DNA of 64,000 nt, from positions 62,001-126,000 of the forward strand of contig NZ_CP119108.1 in the NCBI RefSeq assembly GCF_029094505.1. Reading direction: 5' to 3'. A model generated the notes under the pieces. It saw nothing but the letters and a program-made list of their open reading frames with translations, was not told the DNA's origin and made no database searches. A program made the position numbers and the translations under genes. This document shows, one piece after another, positions 9,194 through 17,385 of this stretch (positions are counted from its first letter, which is position 1; each line of letters starts with the position of its first letter). This DNA is from Microbacterium horticulturae. Its GTDB lineage: Bacteria; Actinomycetota; Actinomycetes; Actinomycetales; Microbacteriaceae.

Positions 9194-9614
9194 GCGATCA
9201 ACGATTGAGCAGCGACTCGCTGGATTCGAAGGGATCCGACCGGCGGGGTTCGTGACGCCTCCGCGCTTTGATGAGATCATCCGACAGGAGGAGCCTCCCG
9301 ACATCGATCCGTGGTGGTGGGTGTTTCTCTTCCACGACCTGTCGCAGTTCTGGTCGGAGACCATCAAGGCACAATTTCCGTCGCGGTCTGCCCTGGTCCC
9401 GTTCGCAAAGCATGGGTTCACCGATGATGTGTTCTGCTTCGACGGGACTGACACTTCGGGGAACCCCCGCGTGTATATCGTTCACACCTTCACAGATCCC
9501 GGTTATGAGAACCGCGGCTACTGGGACAACTTCGACGTCTTCATGGAAGCCGCCGAGGAGGAACACGCGGAATGGCTACGAGAAGAGGCGGCAGAAGAGA
9601 GTCCCGATGAATGA
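9180..9614 (+). CDS. SUKH-type (SMI1/KNR4-like) immunity protein
   Basis: 144 residues, acidic (the tail is a run of Glu and Asp), rich in aromatics, with the pattern PRVYIVHTFTDPGYENRGYW followed by a final amphipathic helix DVFMEAAEEEHAEWL. That layout fits the SUKH superfamily, the commonest immunity fold in polymorphic-toxin loci. It begins inside the last codons of the toxin gene, the usual toxin-immunity arrangement. Its role would be to bind and neutralise the toxin domain in the producing cell. The family call rests on motif memory and context, not on a search; the immunity role is strongly supported by position. Confidence 0.65.
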   Translation: MERRERSTIEQRLAGFEGIRPAGFVTPPRFDEIIRQEEPPDIDPWWWVFLFHDLSQFWSETIKAQFPSRSALVPFAKHGFTDDVFCFDGTDTSGNPRVYIVHTFTDPGYENRGYWDNFDVFMEAAEEEHAEWLREEAAEESPDE

Positions 9615-10149
9615 CGTCACGATCAGCAAGACCATGTCGCACGCGCTGCGCCATGCGCCCGAAGAGTACGGACTGACGTTGGACGCCGCAGGCTGGACGG
9701 ACCTCGAAGAGGTGCGCGCCGCGGTTTCGAAGGCGCTGCGCGCACCCGTCACCCTCGACGACATTGAGCGTGTCGTCGCCGAGTCGCCGAAGCGACGCTT
9801 CGAGACCGACGGCGTCTCGATCCGCGCTGTCTATGGGCACTCCATCGAGGGGCGGATCCAGCATCCACTCGTCTCCAATCCTCCGGATCGGCTCTTCCAT
9901 GCCACGGCGCCGAGCGTGCTGACGGCCATCCGCTCCGAGGGCCTGCGCGCCATGGCCAGACAATATGTGCACCTGGCAGTCGAGCCCGAGGTCGCCGTGC
10001 GTGTCGGACGTCGCAAAGACGCGCACCCGGCGTTGCTGTCGGTGGATGTCGCGCGCTTCCGTTCCGACGGGCACGAGCTGTTTGCGGCCGGTCCGTACAT
10101 CTATCTCGCCGACAGCGTGCCGCCGGAATACCTCACGGTTGAGGAGTAG
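9607..10149 (+). CDS. kptA: RNA 2'-phosphotransferase KptA/Tpt1
   Basis: 180 residues. Family function: NAD-dependent removal of an internal RNA 2'-phosphate through an ADP-ribosylated intermediate. The catalytic tetrad is visible: Arg15-His16 in SHALRHAPEEYGL, Arg73 in SIRAVYGHS and Arg118 in MARQYVHLA, and the NAD-binding tract RLFHAT (95-100) is present, so the enzyme looks intact. The ATG lies within the last codons of the immunity gene (8-base overlap), which places it in the toxin operon. Bacteria lack the tRNA splicing pathway that creates the usual substrate, so the real substrate here is open: RNA ends made by a nuclease toxin, or ADP-ribosylation of nucleic-acid 5' ends, are possibilities. 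Confidence 0.88.
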   Translation: MNDVTISKTMSHALRHAPEEYGLTLDAAGWTDLEEVRAAVSKALRAPVTLDDIERVVAESPKRRFETDGVSIRAVYGHSIEGRIQHPLVSNPPDRLFHATAPSVLTAIRSEGLRAMARQYVHLAVEPEVAVRVGRRKDAHPALLSVDVARFRSDGHELFAAGPYIYLADSVPPEYLTVEE

Positions 10150-10373
10150 CAGGCAGCGGGCGTGACCAGGGCGACTTCGCTGCCCAGCTGTCCGATCGGC
10201 CGGAAGAGGTGTACCGGATGCGCGTCCGCGCGCGCCTCGGCGAGCTCGTCCTGATTCGCCGACTCGAACCCCAGACTCTGCCAGAACGGGCCGAGCCGAA
10301 ACGGGACCGGCCTGCCCGCCGCGGTACCGGGACTCAAACACGCGACCTGCGGAGGAACATGCGTTCTATACAT
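10150..10373 (-). pseudogene. possible C-terminal remnant of an acetyltransferase-like gene
   Basis: On the minus strand this stretch reads PVPFRLGPFWQSLGFESANQDELAEARADAHPVHLFRPIGQLGSEVALVTP. The FWQSLGFE element resembles the end of GNAT acetyltransferases (FYxxLGF). There is no upstream domain and no family start, and the frame runs into the 3' end of kptA without a sensible stop, so it looks like a truncated relic. It fills most of the 335-base gap after kptA. Chance reading cannot be excluded. Confidence 0.3.
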
Positions 10374-10449
10374 TCTGCCCGAGGTTGGTCATGCGGGTTG
10401 AGGATGCTCTGAGGACGCCGGGATCTTCGAGGGAAAACCGAATAAACGT

Positions 10450-10478
10450 TTGACACTATACGTTCGGATGGGTAGCAT
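10450..10478 (+). promoter_or_regulatory. sigma-70-like promoter of the 13E12/HNH gene
   Basis: TTGACA at 10450-10455 and TAGCAT at 10473-10478 have a 17-base spacer. The predicted start site falls on or next to the ATG at 10485, suggesting a leaderless transcript. A GGAGG lies only one base before the ATG, too close to act as a normal ribosome site. Confidence 0.6.
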
Positions 10479-10484
10479 GGAGGT

Positions 10485-11996
10485 ATGAACACACCCATGG
10501 CGGGACTGGTCGCGGCGGCAGCCGCGGTCCAGGGCGCGTGGCGTGTGTCGGACCCGGGTGAGTTCACCGACGAGCAGCTGCTCGCGACGAACACGGCGCT
10601 GGGGGTGCTGCGCCGGCGCACTGAAGCCGCGCAAGCGCAGATCGCCGCGCAGCTGGCGGCACGCTCTCGTCCCGGATCAGGGCCGGAGTCGCTGGCTCGG
10701 AAGACCGGGCACACCTCGGTGGTGGATCTGATCTCCACTACTACCGGGGCCACCACAGGGGAAGCGATGAGGCTGGTGAAGGTCGGGCAAGCCACAGCCC
10801 CACGCCCCACGTTCGGTGATACGCCAGCCCCGCCCGCGCACCCGGCAGTGGGCGTGGCAGTGGCCGCCGACAGGCTGCCGGTCGCTGCGGCGGAGCAAAT
10901 AATCCGCCTGTTGGACCGGCTGCCCGCCTCGATCCCTGCCGACCGCAAGACTCAGGCCGAGGAGCGTCTGGTGGCCAAGCTGTCGGGGCTACCGTCAGAT
11001 CGGTGGCACAGGATCCTTGTCGAAGCCCACGCGGCCCTCGACCCGGAAGGCCTCGCCAGGCGGGAAGCGGAAGTACACGCGAGGCGGTACCTGCGCATCT
11101 GGGAGAAAGACCAGGCCGTGCACTTCGAAGGTGCCGCCGACGCGGCCACCGCCGCACCCCTCGTCACCGTCCTGGACGCCCTGGTCACCACCAGCTTCCG
11201 CACCAGCACCGATACCAGCGGGAGTGCCGCCGACACCGCCGATACCGGCAACGTCGGTAGCAGCGTCGACGCAGACCACGACGGGGACCCCGGCGACGGC
11301 ACCAGAACTGACAGCACCGGTGCTGATGGCACCGGGGCGGCAGGCGACACTGCCGACGCGGCGGTGGCTGCGGCGATGCTCGATGAGCGCACCGTCGCGC
11401 AGCGGCGGTTGGATGCGCTGATGATCCTGTGCCGGCACTACCTTGATTGCGCTCACACCGGCGAGCCCACCGGGGGTGCGACCGTGATCGTGCGGGTCAA
11501 TATGGACGACCTGCAAGAAGGCACCGGTACCGGCACCATCGACGGGCTCGACCAGCCCATCTCTATCGACACGATCCGAAGAATCGGGGGTACCGGACCC
11601 GTCATCCCCATGTATCTCGGGCCGAACAAGGAAGTGTTGGACCTGGGCAGATCCCAGCGTCTGTTCACCCCAGCGCAGAAACTCGTCCTCTACGAGCGTG
11701 ACGGCGGGTGCGCGTTCTGCGGAGCACCACCCGGACACACCCGCGCCCACCACATCTACTGGTGGGCCCGCGATAAAGGCAGAACAGACCTTGCCAACGG
11801 GATCCTGCTGTGCGAAACCTGCCACCATCGCATCCACGACAATGGATGGGACATCCGCATCGACCCAGCACCCGGCGCTCGCCGCAACGCGACCACCGGT
11901 CCCGGCGCCCACGTCTGGTTCATTCCACCCGCGCGCATCGACCCGACCCGCACGCCAAGACTCGGCGGGCGCGCACGGCACGAGTACGCGGCATGA
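10485..11996 (+). CDS. 13E12 repeat / DUF222 protein with C-terminal HNH endonuclease domain
   Basis: 503 residues. The N-terminal ~230 residues are the helical DUF222 (13E12) region. A low-complexity Thr/Asp/Gly/Ala linker follows (about 240-300) and varies widely in this family. The C-terminal HNH domain has the zinc-knuckle CAFC, the catalytic AHHIYWW, LANGILLCETCHH and HRIHD elements. These proteins are multicopy, mobile-intron-like or transposon-like genes of actinobacteria; nuclease activity is expected from the motif, but their biological role is unclear. It sits among relic DNA between the toxin cassette and the ArsR operon, consistent with an insertion-prone site. Confidence 0.92.
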   Translation: MNTPMAGLVAAAAAVQGAWRVSDPGEFTDEQLLATNTALGVLRRRTEAAQAQIAAQLAARSRPGSGPESLARKTGHTSVVDLISTTTGATTGEAMRLVKVGQATAPRPTFGDTPAPPAHPAVGVAVAADRLPVAAAEQIIRLLDRLPASIPADRKTQAEERLVAKLSGLPSDRWHRILVEAHAALDPEGLARREAEVHARRYLRIWEKDQAVHFEGAADAATAAPLVTVLDALVTTSFRTSTDTSGSAADTADTGNVGSSVDADHDGDPGDGTRTDSTGADGTGAAGDTADAAVAAAMLDERTVAQRRLDALMILCRHYLDCAHTGEPTGGATVIVRVNMDDLQEGTGTGTIDGLDQPISIDTIRRIGGTGPVIPMYLGPNKEVLDLGRSQRLFTPAQKLVLYERDGGCAFCGAPPGHTRAHHIYWWARDKGRTDLANGILLCETCHHRIHDNGWDIRIDPAPGARRNATTGPGAHVWFIPPARIDPTRTPRLGGRARHEYAA

Positions 11997-12489
11997 GTTA
12001 CGTCATGGGCCCCTTCCCCGGAGTTCGCCTCGCCGCGCGGCGTGGCTGCCGCAACGGCAGAGTTGGGCTGAGCGCGCCGTTTCCTCTCCTCGGCGTCCGC
12101 CGCAGCCTCGCCACGGGGGCCGAGGCTGCCGGCCGACATGATGCCGTCACCGCATTGAACTTCCTGCTCACTTACCGGAGCGCGCTCTTCACGCAGTGGA
12201 GCGCGCTCTTCACGCAGGGGAGCAACCTGTTCGCACAGGGAGCGCTACAAGACAGGGGAGACGGAGCGGCCCCGCTGATCCAGACCGATTGTGTGAGCAG
12301 GAAGTTCAATACGTATATGCGATGCGCTGCAACCCCGCGCTTCGGTGGGGGCCCTCGGCGACCGCGGCATGCGCCGCAGCTTCGACGCCAACCCCACCTC
12401 GGCGCCTGCCCTATCTCGACGCCTGCCCCGCTTCAACGCCAGACGACTTCGGCGACCGGCACAAACTCAAGCCGCGGCATCCACACCCC
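11997..12489. other. 530-base gap with a short tandem repeat, no convincing gene
   Basis: No frame here looks like a protein: candidate reading frames are Arg/Pro/Ser-rich and change character abruptly. Three tandem 21-base units start at 12178, 12199 and 12220. The first two share the 19-mer GAGCGCGCTCTTCACGCAG exactly and the third is degenerate. Read in one frame they give SALFTQW/SALFTQG/SNLFAQG. Further on, CTTCGACGCC-like decamers recur three times around 12380-12440. It is probably decayed sequence following the HNH gene. Confidence 0.5.
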
Positions 12490-12535
12490 TTGACAGCGTC
12501 ACCGGCGACACCTAATCTACAACCAAATGGTTGTA
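12490..12535 (+). promoter_or_regulatory. promoter and overlapping ArsR operator, probably leaderless
   Basis: TTGACA (12490-12495), 17-base spacer, TAATCT (12513-12518), predicting transcription from about the A of the ATG at 12527. An 18-base dyad, TACAACCAAATGGTTGTA (12518-12535), with 8-base arms covers the end of the -10 box, the start site and the start codon, so a bound ArsR dimer would block RNA polymerase. There is no ribosome site, as expected for a leaderless mRNA. Confidence 0.75.
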
Positions 12536-12874
12536 CAAGACGAACTCAGTGACGACGACGTGGACCGCATCTTTCGGGCCCTCGCCGATGCCACGCGACG
12601 CGACATCCTGCGACGAACCGTCACCGATGAACGATCGGTCTCGACCCTCGCCGCCGACTACGACATGTCGTTCGCCGCAGTGCAGAAGCACGTCGCCGTC
12701 CTTGAAGCGGCACACCTGATCGTCAAACGTGCCGAAGGGCGAGAACGACTCGTGCGAGCCGACCCCGCCGTCATCGCCCGCGCACAGCACCTGCTCGAGC
12801 GCTTCCAAGACCTGTGGCGCGGCCGCATCGATCGCATCGACGCGCTGCTGGCTGAACACACCGAAGACACCTGA
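12527..12874 (+). CDS. ArsR-family winged-helix repressor
   Basis: 115 residues, a single winged helix-turn-helix domain: VDRIFRALADATRRDILRRT opens the fold, and the recognition region is STLAADYDMSFAAVQKHVAVLEAAHLIVKRAEGRERLV. It lacks the metal-binding CxC of classical ArsR and matches the subgroup that lies next to AHSA1-type (SRPBCC) proteins. It heads an operon with an AHSA1 protein and two enzymes and has a palindrome over its own start codon, so autoregulation is likely. The inducer is unknown. Confidence 0.92.
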   Translation: MVVQDELSDDDVDRIFRALADATRRDILRRTVTDERSVSTLAADYDMSFAAVQKHVAVLEAAHLIVKRAEGRERLVRADPAVIARAQHLLERFQDLWRGRIDRIDALLAEHTEDT

Positions 12875-12887
12875 CAAAGGAACCGAC

Positions 12888-13859
12888 ATGCCTGTCACCG
12901 ACATTTCCGCCGACGCCGACACGCTCACGGTGAACATCACCGCAGACTTCGCAGCCCCGCGCGAACGCGTCTGGAAGGTGTTCACCGATCCGCGCCAGCT
13001 CGAACGGTTCTGGGGACCTCCCGGATGGCCCGCCACTTTCACTGGCTTCGACTTCGCCCCCGGCGGGCTCGCCCAGTACCACATGACCAGCCCAAACGGA
13101 GAGGTCTCGCGCGGTCGATGGGAGTTCCTCAGCATCGACGAACCGCGCTCGTTTGAGGTCCTTGACGGGTTCGCCGACGAAGACGGCGACCTCACCGGTG
13201 AATTCGAACCGATGCGCATGGTCTTCGCCTTCGAAGAGACGCCGACCGGCACACGCCTGAACGGCCAGACCTACTTCACCTCCGCTGACTCGCTCGAGCA
13301 GATGGTGCAGATGGGCATGGTCGAAGGCACCCGTCTCGCCATGGGTCAGCTCGACACCGTGCTGCAAGACCTCCGCGACTACGCCGCCGGCAAGGGCACT
13401 CAGCTGGAGGTCCTCGACGACCGGCACGTTCGCATCACTCGCGTCATCGACGGCCCCCGCGATCTCGTCTGGCGCGCACATCACGAACCAGACCTGATCC
13501 GACAGTGGATGCTGGGACCCGACGGCTGGCGCATGACCGACTGCGAGATCAGCGACCGTCATTACCGCAACGCCTGGGCGCCGGAATCGGGCACGGAGGG
13601 CGAACCCTTCGGCTTCGAAGGCGACATCCTGTACAGCGAACCGCAACGCCGCACCGTCATGACCGAACGCATGGCGGGCACCGACGGCCCCGAAACGATG
13701 AACGATCTGCAGCTGTACGAAGAAGACGGCGCCACACTGCTCACGATGCTCATCGAGTACCCCGACGCCGCCACGCGCGACGCGATCCTCGCCACCGGCA
13801 TGATCGACGGCATGGAAGACAGCTACGCGCGTCTCGAACGCGTACTCATCGTGAGCTGA
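12888..13859 (+). CDS. tandem AHSA1/SRPBCC-domain protein
   Basis: 323 residues with two copies of the helix-grip (AHSA1-like START) domain: domain 1 at about 15-160 (FAAPRERVWKVFTDPRQLERFWGPPGWP) and domain 2 at about 175-320 (IDGPRDLVWRAHHEPDLIRQWMLGPDGW). Most relatives have one domain, so this is a fusion or internal duplication. The fold binds hydrophobic ligands in a deep cavity; no enzyme activity is implied. It follows the ArsR gene after 13 bases with an AAAGGA ribosome site. ArsR-AHSA1 pairs are a common unit in bacteria, and the ligand and the ArsR inducer may be related. Confidence 0.9.
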   Translation: MPVTDISADADTLTVNITADFAAPRERVWKVFTDPRQLERFWGPPGWPATFTGFDFAPGGLAQYHMTSPNGEVSRGRWEFLSIDEPRSFEVLDGFADEDGDLTGEFEPMRMVFAFEETPTGTRLNGQTYFTSADSLEQMVQMGMVEGTRLAMGQLDTVLQDLRDYAAGKGTQLEVLDDRHVRITRVIDGPRDLVWRAHHEPDLIRQWMLGPDGWRMTDCEISDRHYRNAWAPESGTEGEPFGFEGDILYSEPQRRTVMTERMAGTDGPETMNDLQLYEEDGATLLTMLIEYPDAATRDAILATGMIDGMEDSYARLERVLIVS

Positions 13860-13874
13860 CCGGCGGGAACCGTC

Positions 13875-14429
13875 ATGGGCAAGGTCATCGTCTCCATCTC
13901 GATGTCGCTGGACGGCATCATCGCGGGCGACAACGACTCGCCCGCGCGGGGGCTCGGCGACGGCGGCGAGATCCTGCATCACTGGATGCAGGACGCCGAC
14001 GAACATGCGATGTTCGACGAAACCGGCGCCATCGTCGTCGGCCGGCGGATGTTCGACGTCTCGAACGCCTGGGACGGCGCTCCGCCCGGTGGACTGCCGT
14101 GCTTCGTGGTCACCCACCACGCGCCCGCGGAATGGAACGGCGCCGGTTCTCCCTTCACCTTCGTCGGCGAAGGGGCGCCGACGGCGGTCGCGCGAGCCCG
14201 TGACGTTGCCGGAGACAAGAACGTCGGCATCGGCGGCGGCGCTGACATCTGTCGTCAGGCACTGGACGCCGGAGTCGTCGACGAGGTCGAGCTCCAACTC
14301 GTGCCGGTCATCCTCGGTTCGGGCATCCGATTGTTCGACGGACTCACACGCACACCCGTGCAGCTCGAGCCGCTGCGTGCCCGCGCGAGCCGTTACGCCA
14401 CCCATCTGCGCTATCGGGTCGTGCGTTGA
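13875..14429 (+). CDS. dihydrofolate-reductase-like (RibD C-terminal) protein
   Basis: 184 residues of the DHFR/RibD-C superfamily: VIVSISMSLDGIIAGDN at the N-terminus, GAIVVGRRMFDV in the middle, and the nucleotide-binding GGGADICRQALDAGVVDEVELQLVPVILGSGIRLFDG near the end. Members are NADPH-dependent reductases of mostly unknown substrate; this one is not the housekeeping DHFR. It starts 15 bases after the AHSA1 gene on the same strand and belongs to the ArsR operon. Confidence 0.88.
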   Translation: MGKVIVSISMSLDGIIAGDNDSPARGLGDGGEILHHWMQDADEHAMFDETGAIVVGRRMFDVSNAWDGAPPGGLPCFVVTHHAPAEWNGAGSPFTFVGEGAPTAVARARDVAGDKNVGIGGGADICRQALDAGVVDEVELQLVPVILGSGIRLFDGLTRTPVQLEPLRARASRYATHLRYRVVR

Positions 14430-14499
14430 CCGGGCAACCGGCAGCATGCACACTTCGCCGACGGCGGACAACGAAGAAGGACCAACGTAAGGACACCCC

Positions 14500-15372
14500 A
14501 TGAGCACTGACGCCACCACCCTCCTGACCCGCACCGTCGGCACCGGCGACGATGTCATCACCTATGACATCCGCGGCGATCTCGCCACCGCTACTACTGA
14601 GCGACCACCCCTCTTCCTCTTCGGAGCACCGATGGGCGCGAGCGGGTTCGCGGCCCTCGCCGGATTCTTCACCGACCGACCCGTGATCACCTACGACCCG
14701 CGCGGCGCCGACCGCAACCCGCTGGGCACGACCGACATCACCGTGCAGCAGCACGTGGACGACCTGCATCGGGTCATCTCGGCGCTCGAGACTGGGCCGG
14801 TGGATGCCTTCGGCAACAGTGGCGGCGGAGTGACGCTGCTCGCGCTGGCCACTGCTCATCCCGAAGACCTGCGCCGCGTGGTCGCACACGAGCCCGCGAC
14901 GGGCGCCGTGCTGCCCGACGCGGATCGCATCGGCGCAGTGATCGACGATATGAAGCGCACCTACGCCGAGCAGGGCGAGGGAGCGGCGATGGCAAAGTTC
15001 GTGCAGCTCGTGATGCTGCAGGGCGAACTCCCCGCCGACTATCTCGACCAGCCGGCGCCCGATCCGGCGATGTTCGGGATGCCGGCGGTCGACGACGGCG
15101 TCCGCACGAATCCACTGCTGCGGAACATGCCCTCGGTCACCTCCTACGCCCCCGACATCGACGCGCTCCGCGCCCTCGGCGACCGCCTTGCGATCGGCTT
15201 CGGTGTGGAATCGGGCGACGCGATGGCAGCGCGTGCGGCCCGCGCGATCGCCGCGGCCGTCGGCATCCATCCCGTCGAATTCCCCAGCCACCACGGCGGC
15301 TTCAGCGATCAGCCCGGGATGCCGGGCGACCCGGCCGGCGTTGCGGCCCGGCTGCGCGAAGTGATCGGATAG
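14500..15372 (+). CDS. alpha/beta hydrolase
   Basis: 290 residues of the alpha/beta-hydrolase fold, with the nucleophile elbow GNSGGG (Ser about 111), an oxyanion-side GAPMGASGF and a C-terminal His in SHHGGF. These are the positions of a Ser-Asp-His triad. The ATG is preceded by AAGGA. It is probably the last gene of the ArsR-led unit, whose overall role (detoxification of some organic compound is one possibility) is inference. A separate promoter in the 70-base gap before it cannot be excluded. Confidence 0.85.
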   Translation: MSTDATTLLTRTVGTGDDVITYDIRGDLATATTERPPLFLFGAPMGASGFAALAGFFTDRPVITYDPRGADRNPLGTTDITVQQHVDDLHRVISALETGPVDAFGNSGGGVTLLALATAHPEDLRRVVAHEPATGAVLPDADRIGAVIDDMKRTYAEQGEGAAMAKFVQLVMLQGELPADYLDQPAPDPAMFGMPAVDDGVRTNPLLRNMPSVTSYAPDIDALRALGDRLAIGFGVESGDAMAARAARAIAAAVGIHPVEFPSHHGGFSDQPGMPGDPAGVAARLREVIG

Positions 15373-15550
15373 GGCGTCCGCGGATCAATCGCGTAGCGCG
15401 CTGCGCGAAGTGATGAGGTAGCCGCGCGAAGGGTGATCGGGTGGGACGTCCGCCAGGGCGCCCGCCTGGGATCGCGCACGGACAGCCGACGGGCGCACCA
15501 TACTCAGGATCGCCGCGTCGTGACCCGATATCCTTGCCACCCGTGAGCGC

Positions 15551-17380
15551 ATGTTGAGACACGAGGCGCGAGCCCCGCGGCTCGGCGTCCGAGCGCACTT
15601 CTCGCACGTGTGGCAGGCGGCTCGCGGCGGGCTCGCCGAGAGTATCTGGAGCATCGTGCTCATCCAGGCGCTCAGCGCCGGTGTCGCGGTGCCGGCGATC
15701 GGCTTCCTGTTCGAGCGCGCGCTCGCGCACGCCGGTCTCACCAACGTCACCGACCACAACCTCGGCATGCTGCTGACCGATCCTGTCGCCGACCTGATGC
15801 TGGTGGCCGTGCTCGTCGTCATGCTCGCTGCCGTACTGCTGCAGCTGGCGGCGCTGTTCGCGATCTCGGCGCGGCAGCAGCGCGGCCGCGCGCTGACCGT
15901 ACGCGGAATGATCCACGACACAGTCCGCAACCTGCGAGTCGTTCTTCATCCTCAGGCGGCCGTCCTGTTCGTGTACCTGCTCGTCCTGGCGCCGGTCACC
16001 GGGCTGGGGCTGTTCTCTGCGGTCACCCACGGCATCGCCATCCCGCCGTTCGTGACGCGCGAGTATCTGAAGTCGGGGCTGGGCACGGCCATCTACGTCG
16101 CCGCGTCGGCGGCGGTCGTCTTCGTGAACGCACGGCTGATCTACACCGTCCCGATCATGTTCCTGCGCCGGACGCCGCCGCTCGCGGCGATGCGAGAGAG
16201 CGTGCGGATGACCGCCCGCTGGCGAGTGCTGCGCGTCGTGATCATGGTCGGACTGCCGGCGGGCCTCGCATGGCTGATGTCGTCGGGGCTGGTCGAGCTC
16301 GTCGTCGGAGTGGCGCGCCTCGGCCACGTCGCCGAGATCGTGCTGGTGAGCGTCGCGACCGGTGTCGTGAAATGCGTCGGTCTGGTCCTCATCGCGTGGG
16401 CGACGGTCACCGCCATCAACCTGTGCGTCGCCGACACTCTCGCTTCATCGCGAACGGTACCGACCCACAGGCTCGCGTCGGCACCCGCCCTCGCGCCCGC
16501 GGCCGTGCACCGGTCTCGTGCGGGCCGCCGATGGGCGGCGCTGGCCGTTGCCGCCGCCGTGTTCACGGTCGCGACATCCACTTCCGTGTCCACCGCGCTC
16601 GCCAGCCCTGCCGAACCCAGCGACACGATCGTGATCGCGCATCGCGGGTTCTCCGGCGGCGGCGTCGAGAACACGCTCAGTGCGCTGGACGCGGCGGCGG
16701 CCGCGCACGCCGACGCCGTCGAGATGGATGTGCAGCAGACGAAGGACGGCGTCTTCGTCGCCTCGCACGACACCAATCTGCTGATGGTCGCCGGGCGCAA
16801 CGAGAACATCTACGAGATGACTGCCGACGAGGTCACATCGACGGTCGTGCGCGAGGGCGGATTCCACGACACCATTCCGACGATGGAGCAGTACGTGCGC
16901 CACGCGGTGAAGCTCGGGATGCCGCTGCTGATCGAACTCAAAGTGACAGGGCATGAGCATCCCGGCTTCGTCGAGGACTTCCTCACCGTGCTCGACGGCC
17001 TGGGCGTCACCGCCGATGAGACGTATCACTCGCTCGACCCCGAGGTCGTCGAGACGTTGAAGACACTGCGCCCGCACCTGCGCGTCGGGCTCACCATCGC
17101 CGTGAGCCGCGGCGGGGTGCCCGACAGCCCGTGCGACTTCTACGTCATCGAGCAGGCGTCGTACACGACCGAGTTCCTGCAGGAGGCGCATCGGCGGGGC
17201 AAGGCCGTCTACGTCTGGACGGTCAACGACGATGACGGCCTGCGCCGCTTTCTCGCATCACGCGTCGACGGCATCGTCACCGACCATCCCGACCGGGCGC
17301 TCGAGTTCCGCTCGGAGCTGTCGGGAACCGACGCCGTCGCGTTCACGGTCGAAGACACGCTAGGACGGCTCGTTCCGTAG
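15551..17380 (+). CDS. membrane glycerophosphodiester phosphodiesterase
   Basis: 609 residues in two parts. The first ~340 residues are a polytopic membrane region with six to eight helices, as in the YhdW/GdpP-type glycerophosphoryl diester phosphodiesterase membrane domain. The rest is an extracytoplasmic GDPD TIM barrel. Catalytic elements visible: IAHRGFSGGGVENT (His364), EMDVQQTKDGVFVASHD and LIELKV. It would hydrolyse glycerophosphodiesters, or polyglycerolphosphate chains, at the outer face of the membrane. The gene ends 5 bases before the convergent MscS gene. Confidence 0.9.
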   Translation: MLRHEARAPRLGVRAHFSHVWQAARGGLAESIWSIVLIQALSAGVAVPAIGFLFERALAHAGLTNVTDHNLGMLLTDPVADLMLVAVLVVMLAAVLLQLAALFAISARQQRGRALTVRGMIHDTVRNLRVVLHPQAAVLFVYLLVLAPVTGLGLFSAVTHGIAIPPFVTREYLKSGLGTAIYVAASAAVVFVNARLIYTVPIMFLRRTPPLAAMRESVRMTARWRVLRVVIMVGLPAGLAWLMSSGLVELVVGVARLGHVAEIVLVSVATGVVKCVGLVLIAWATVTAINLCVADTLASSRTVPTHRLASAPALAPAAVHRSRAGRRWAALAVAAAVFTVATSTSVSTALASPAEPSDTIVIAHRGFSGGGVENTLSALDAAAAAHADAVEMDVQQTKDGVFVASHDTNLLMVAGRNENIYEMTADEVTSTVVREGGFHDTIPTMEQYVRHAVKLGMPLLIELKVTGHEHPGFVEDFLTVLDGLGVTADETYHSLDPEVVETLKTLRPHLRVGLTIAVSRGGVPDSPCDFYVIEQASYTTEFLQEAHRRGKAVYVWTVNDDDGLRRFLASRVDGIVTDHPDRALEFRSELSGTDAVAFTVEDTLGRLVP

Positions 17381-17385
17381 GCGGG

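Noticed and set aside
7192-10149. The cassette as a complete type VII secretion system
   Set aside because: No EccC-type ATPase, EccB/D/E membrane proteins or MycP protease are present; these genes are only substrates and accessories.
12527-12874. Metal-sensing ArsR/SmtB function for the ArsR gene
   Set aside because: No CxC or other clustered Cys/His metal site is visible, and the operon holds no metal transporter or reductase for arsenic.
13505-14203. A plus-strand frame of about 230 codons across the AHSA1 and reductase genes
   Set aside because: Arg/His-rich shadow of two real genes in another frame, crossing their boundary.
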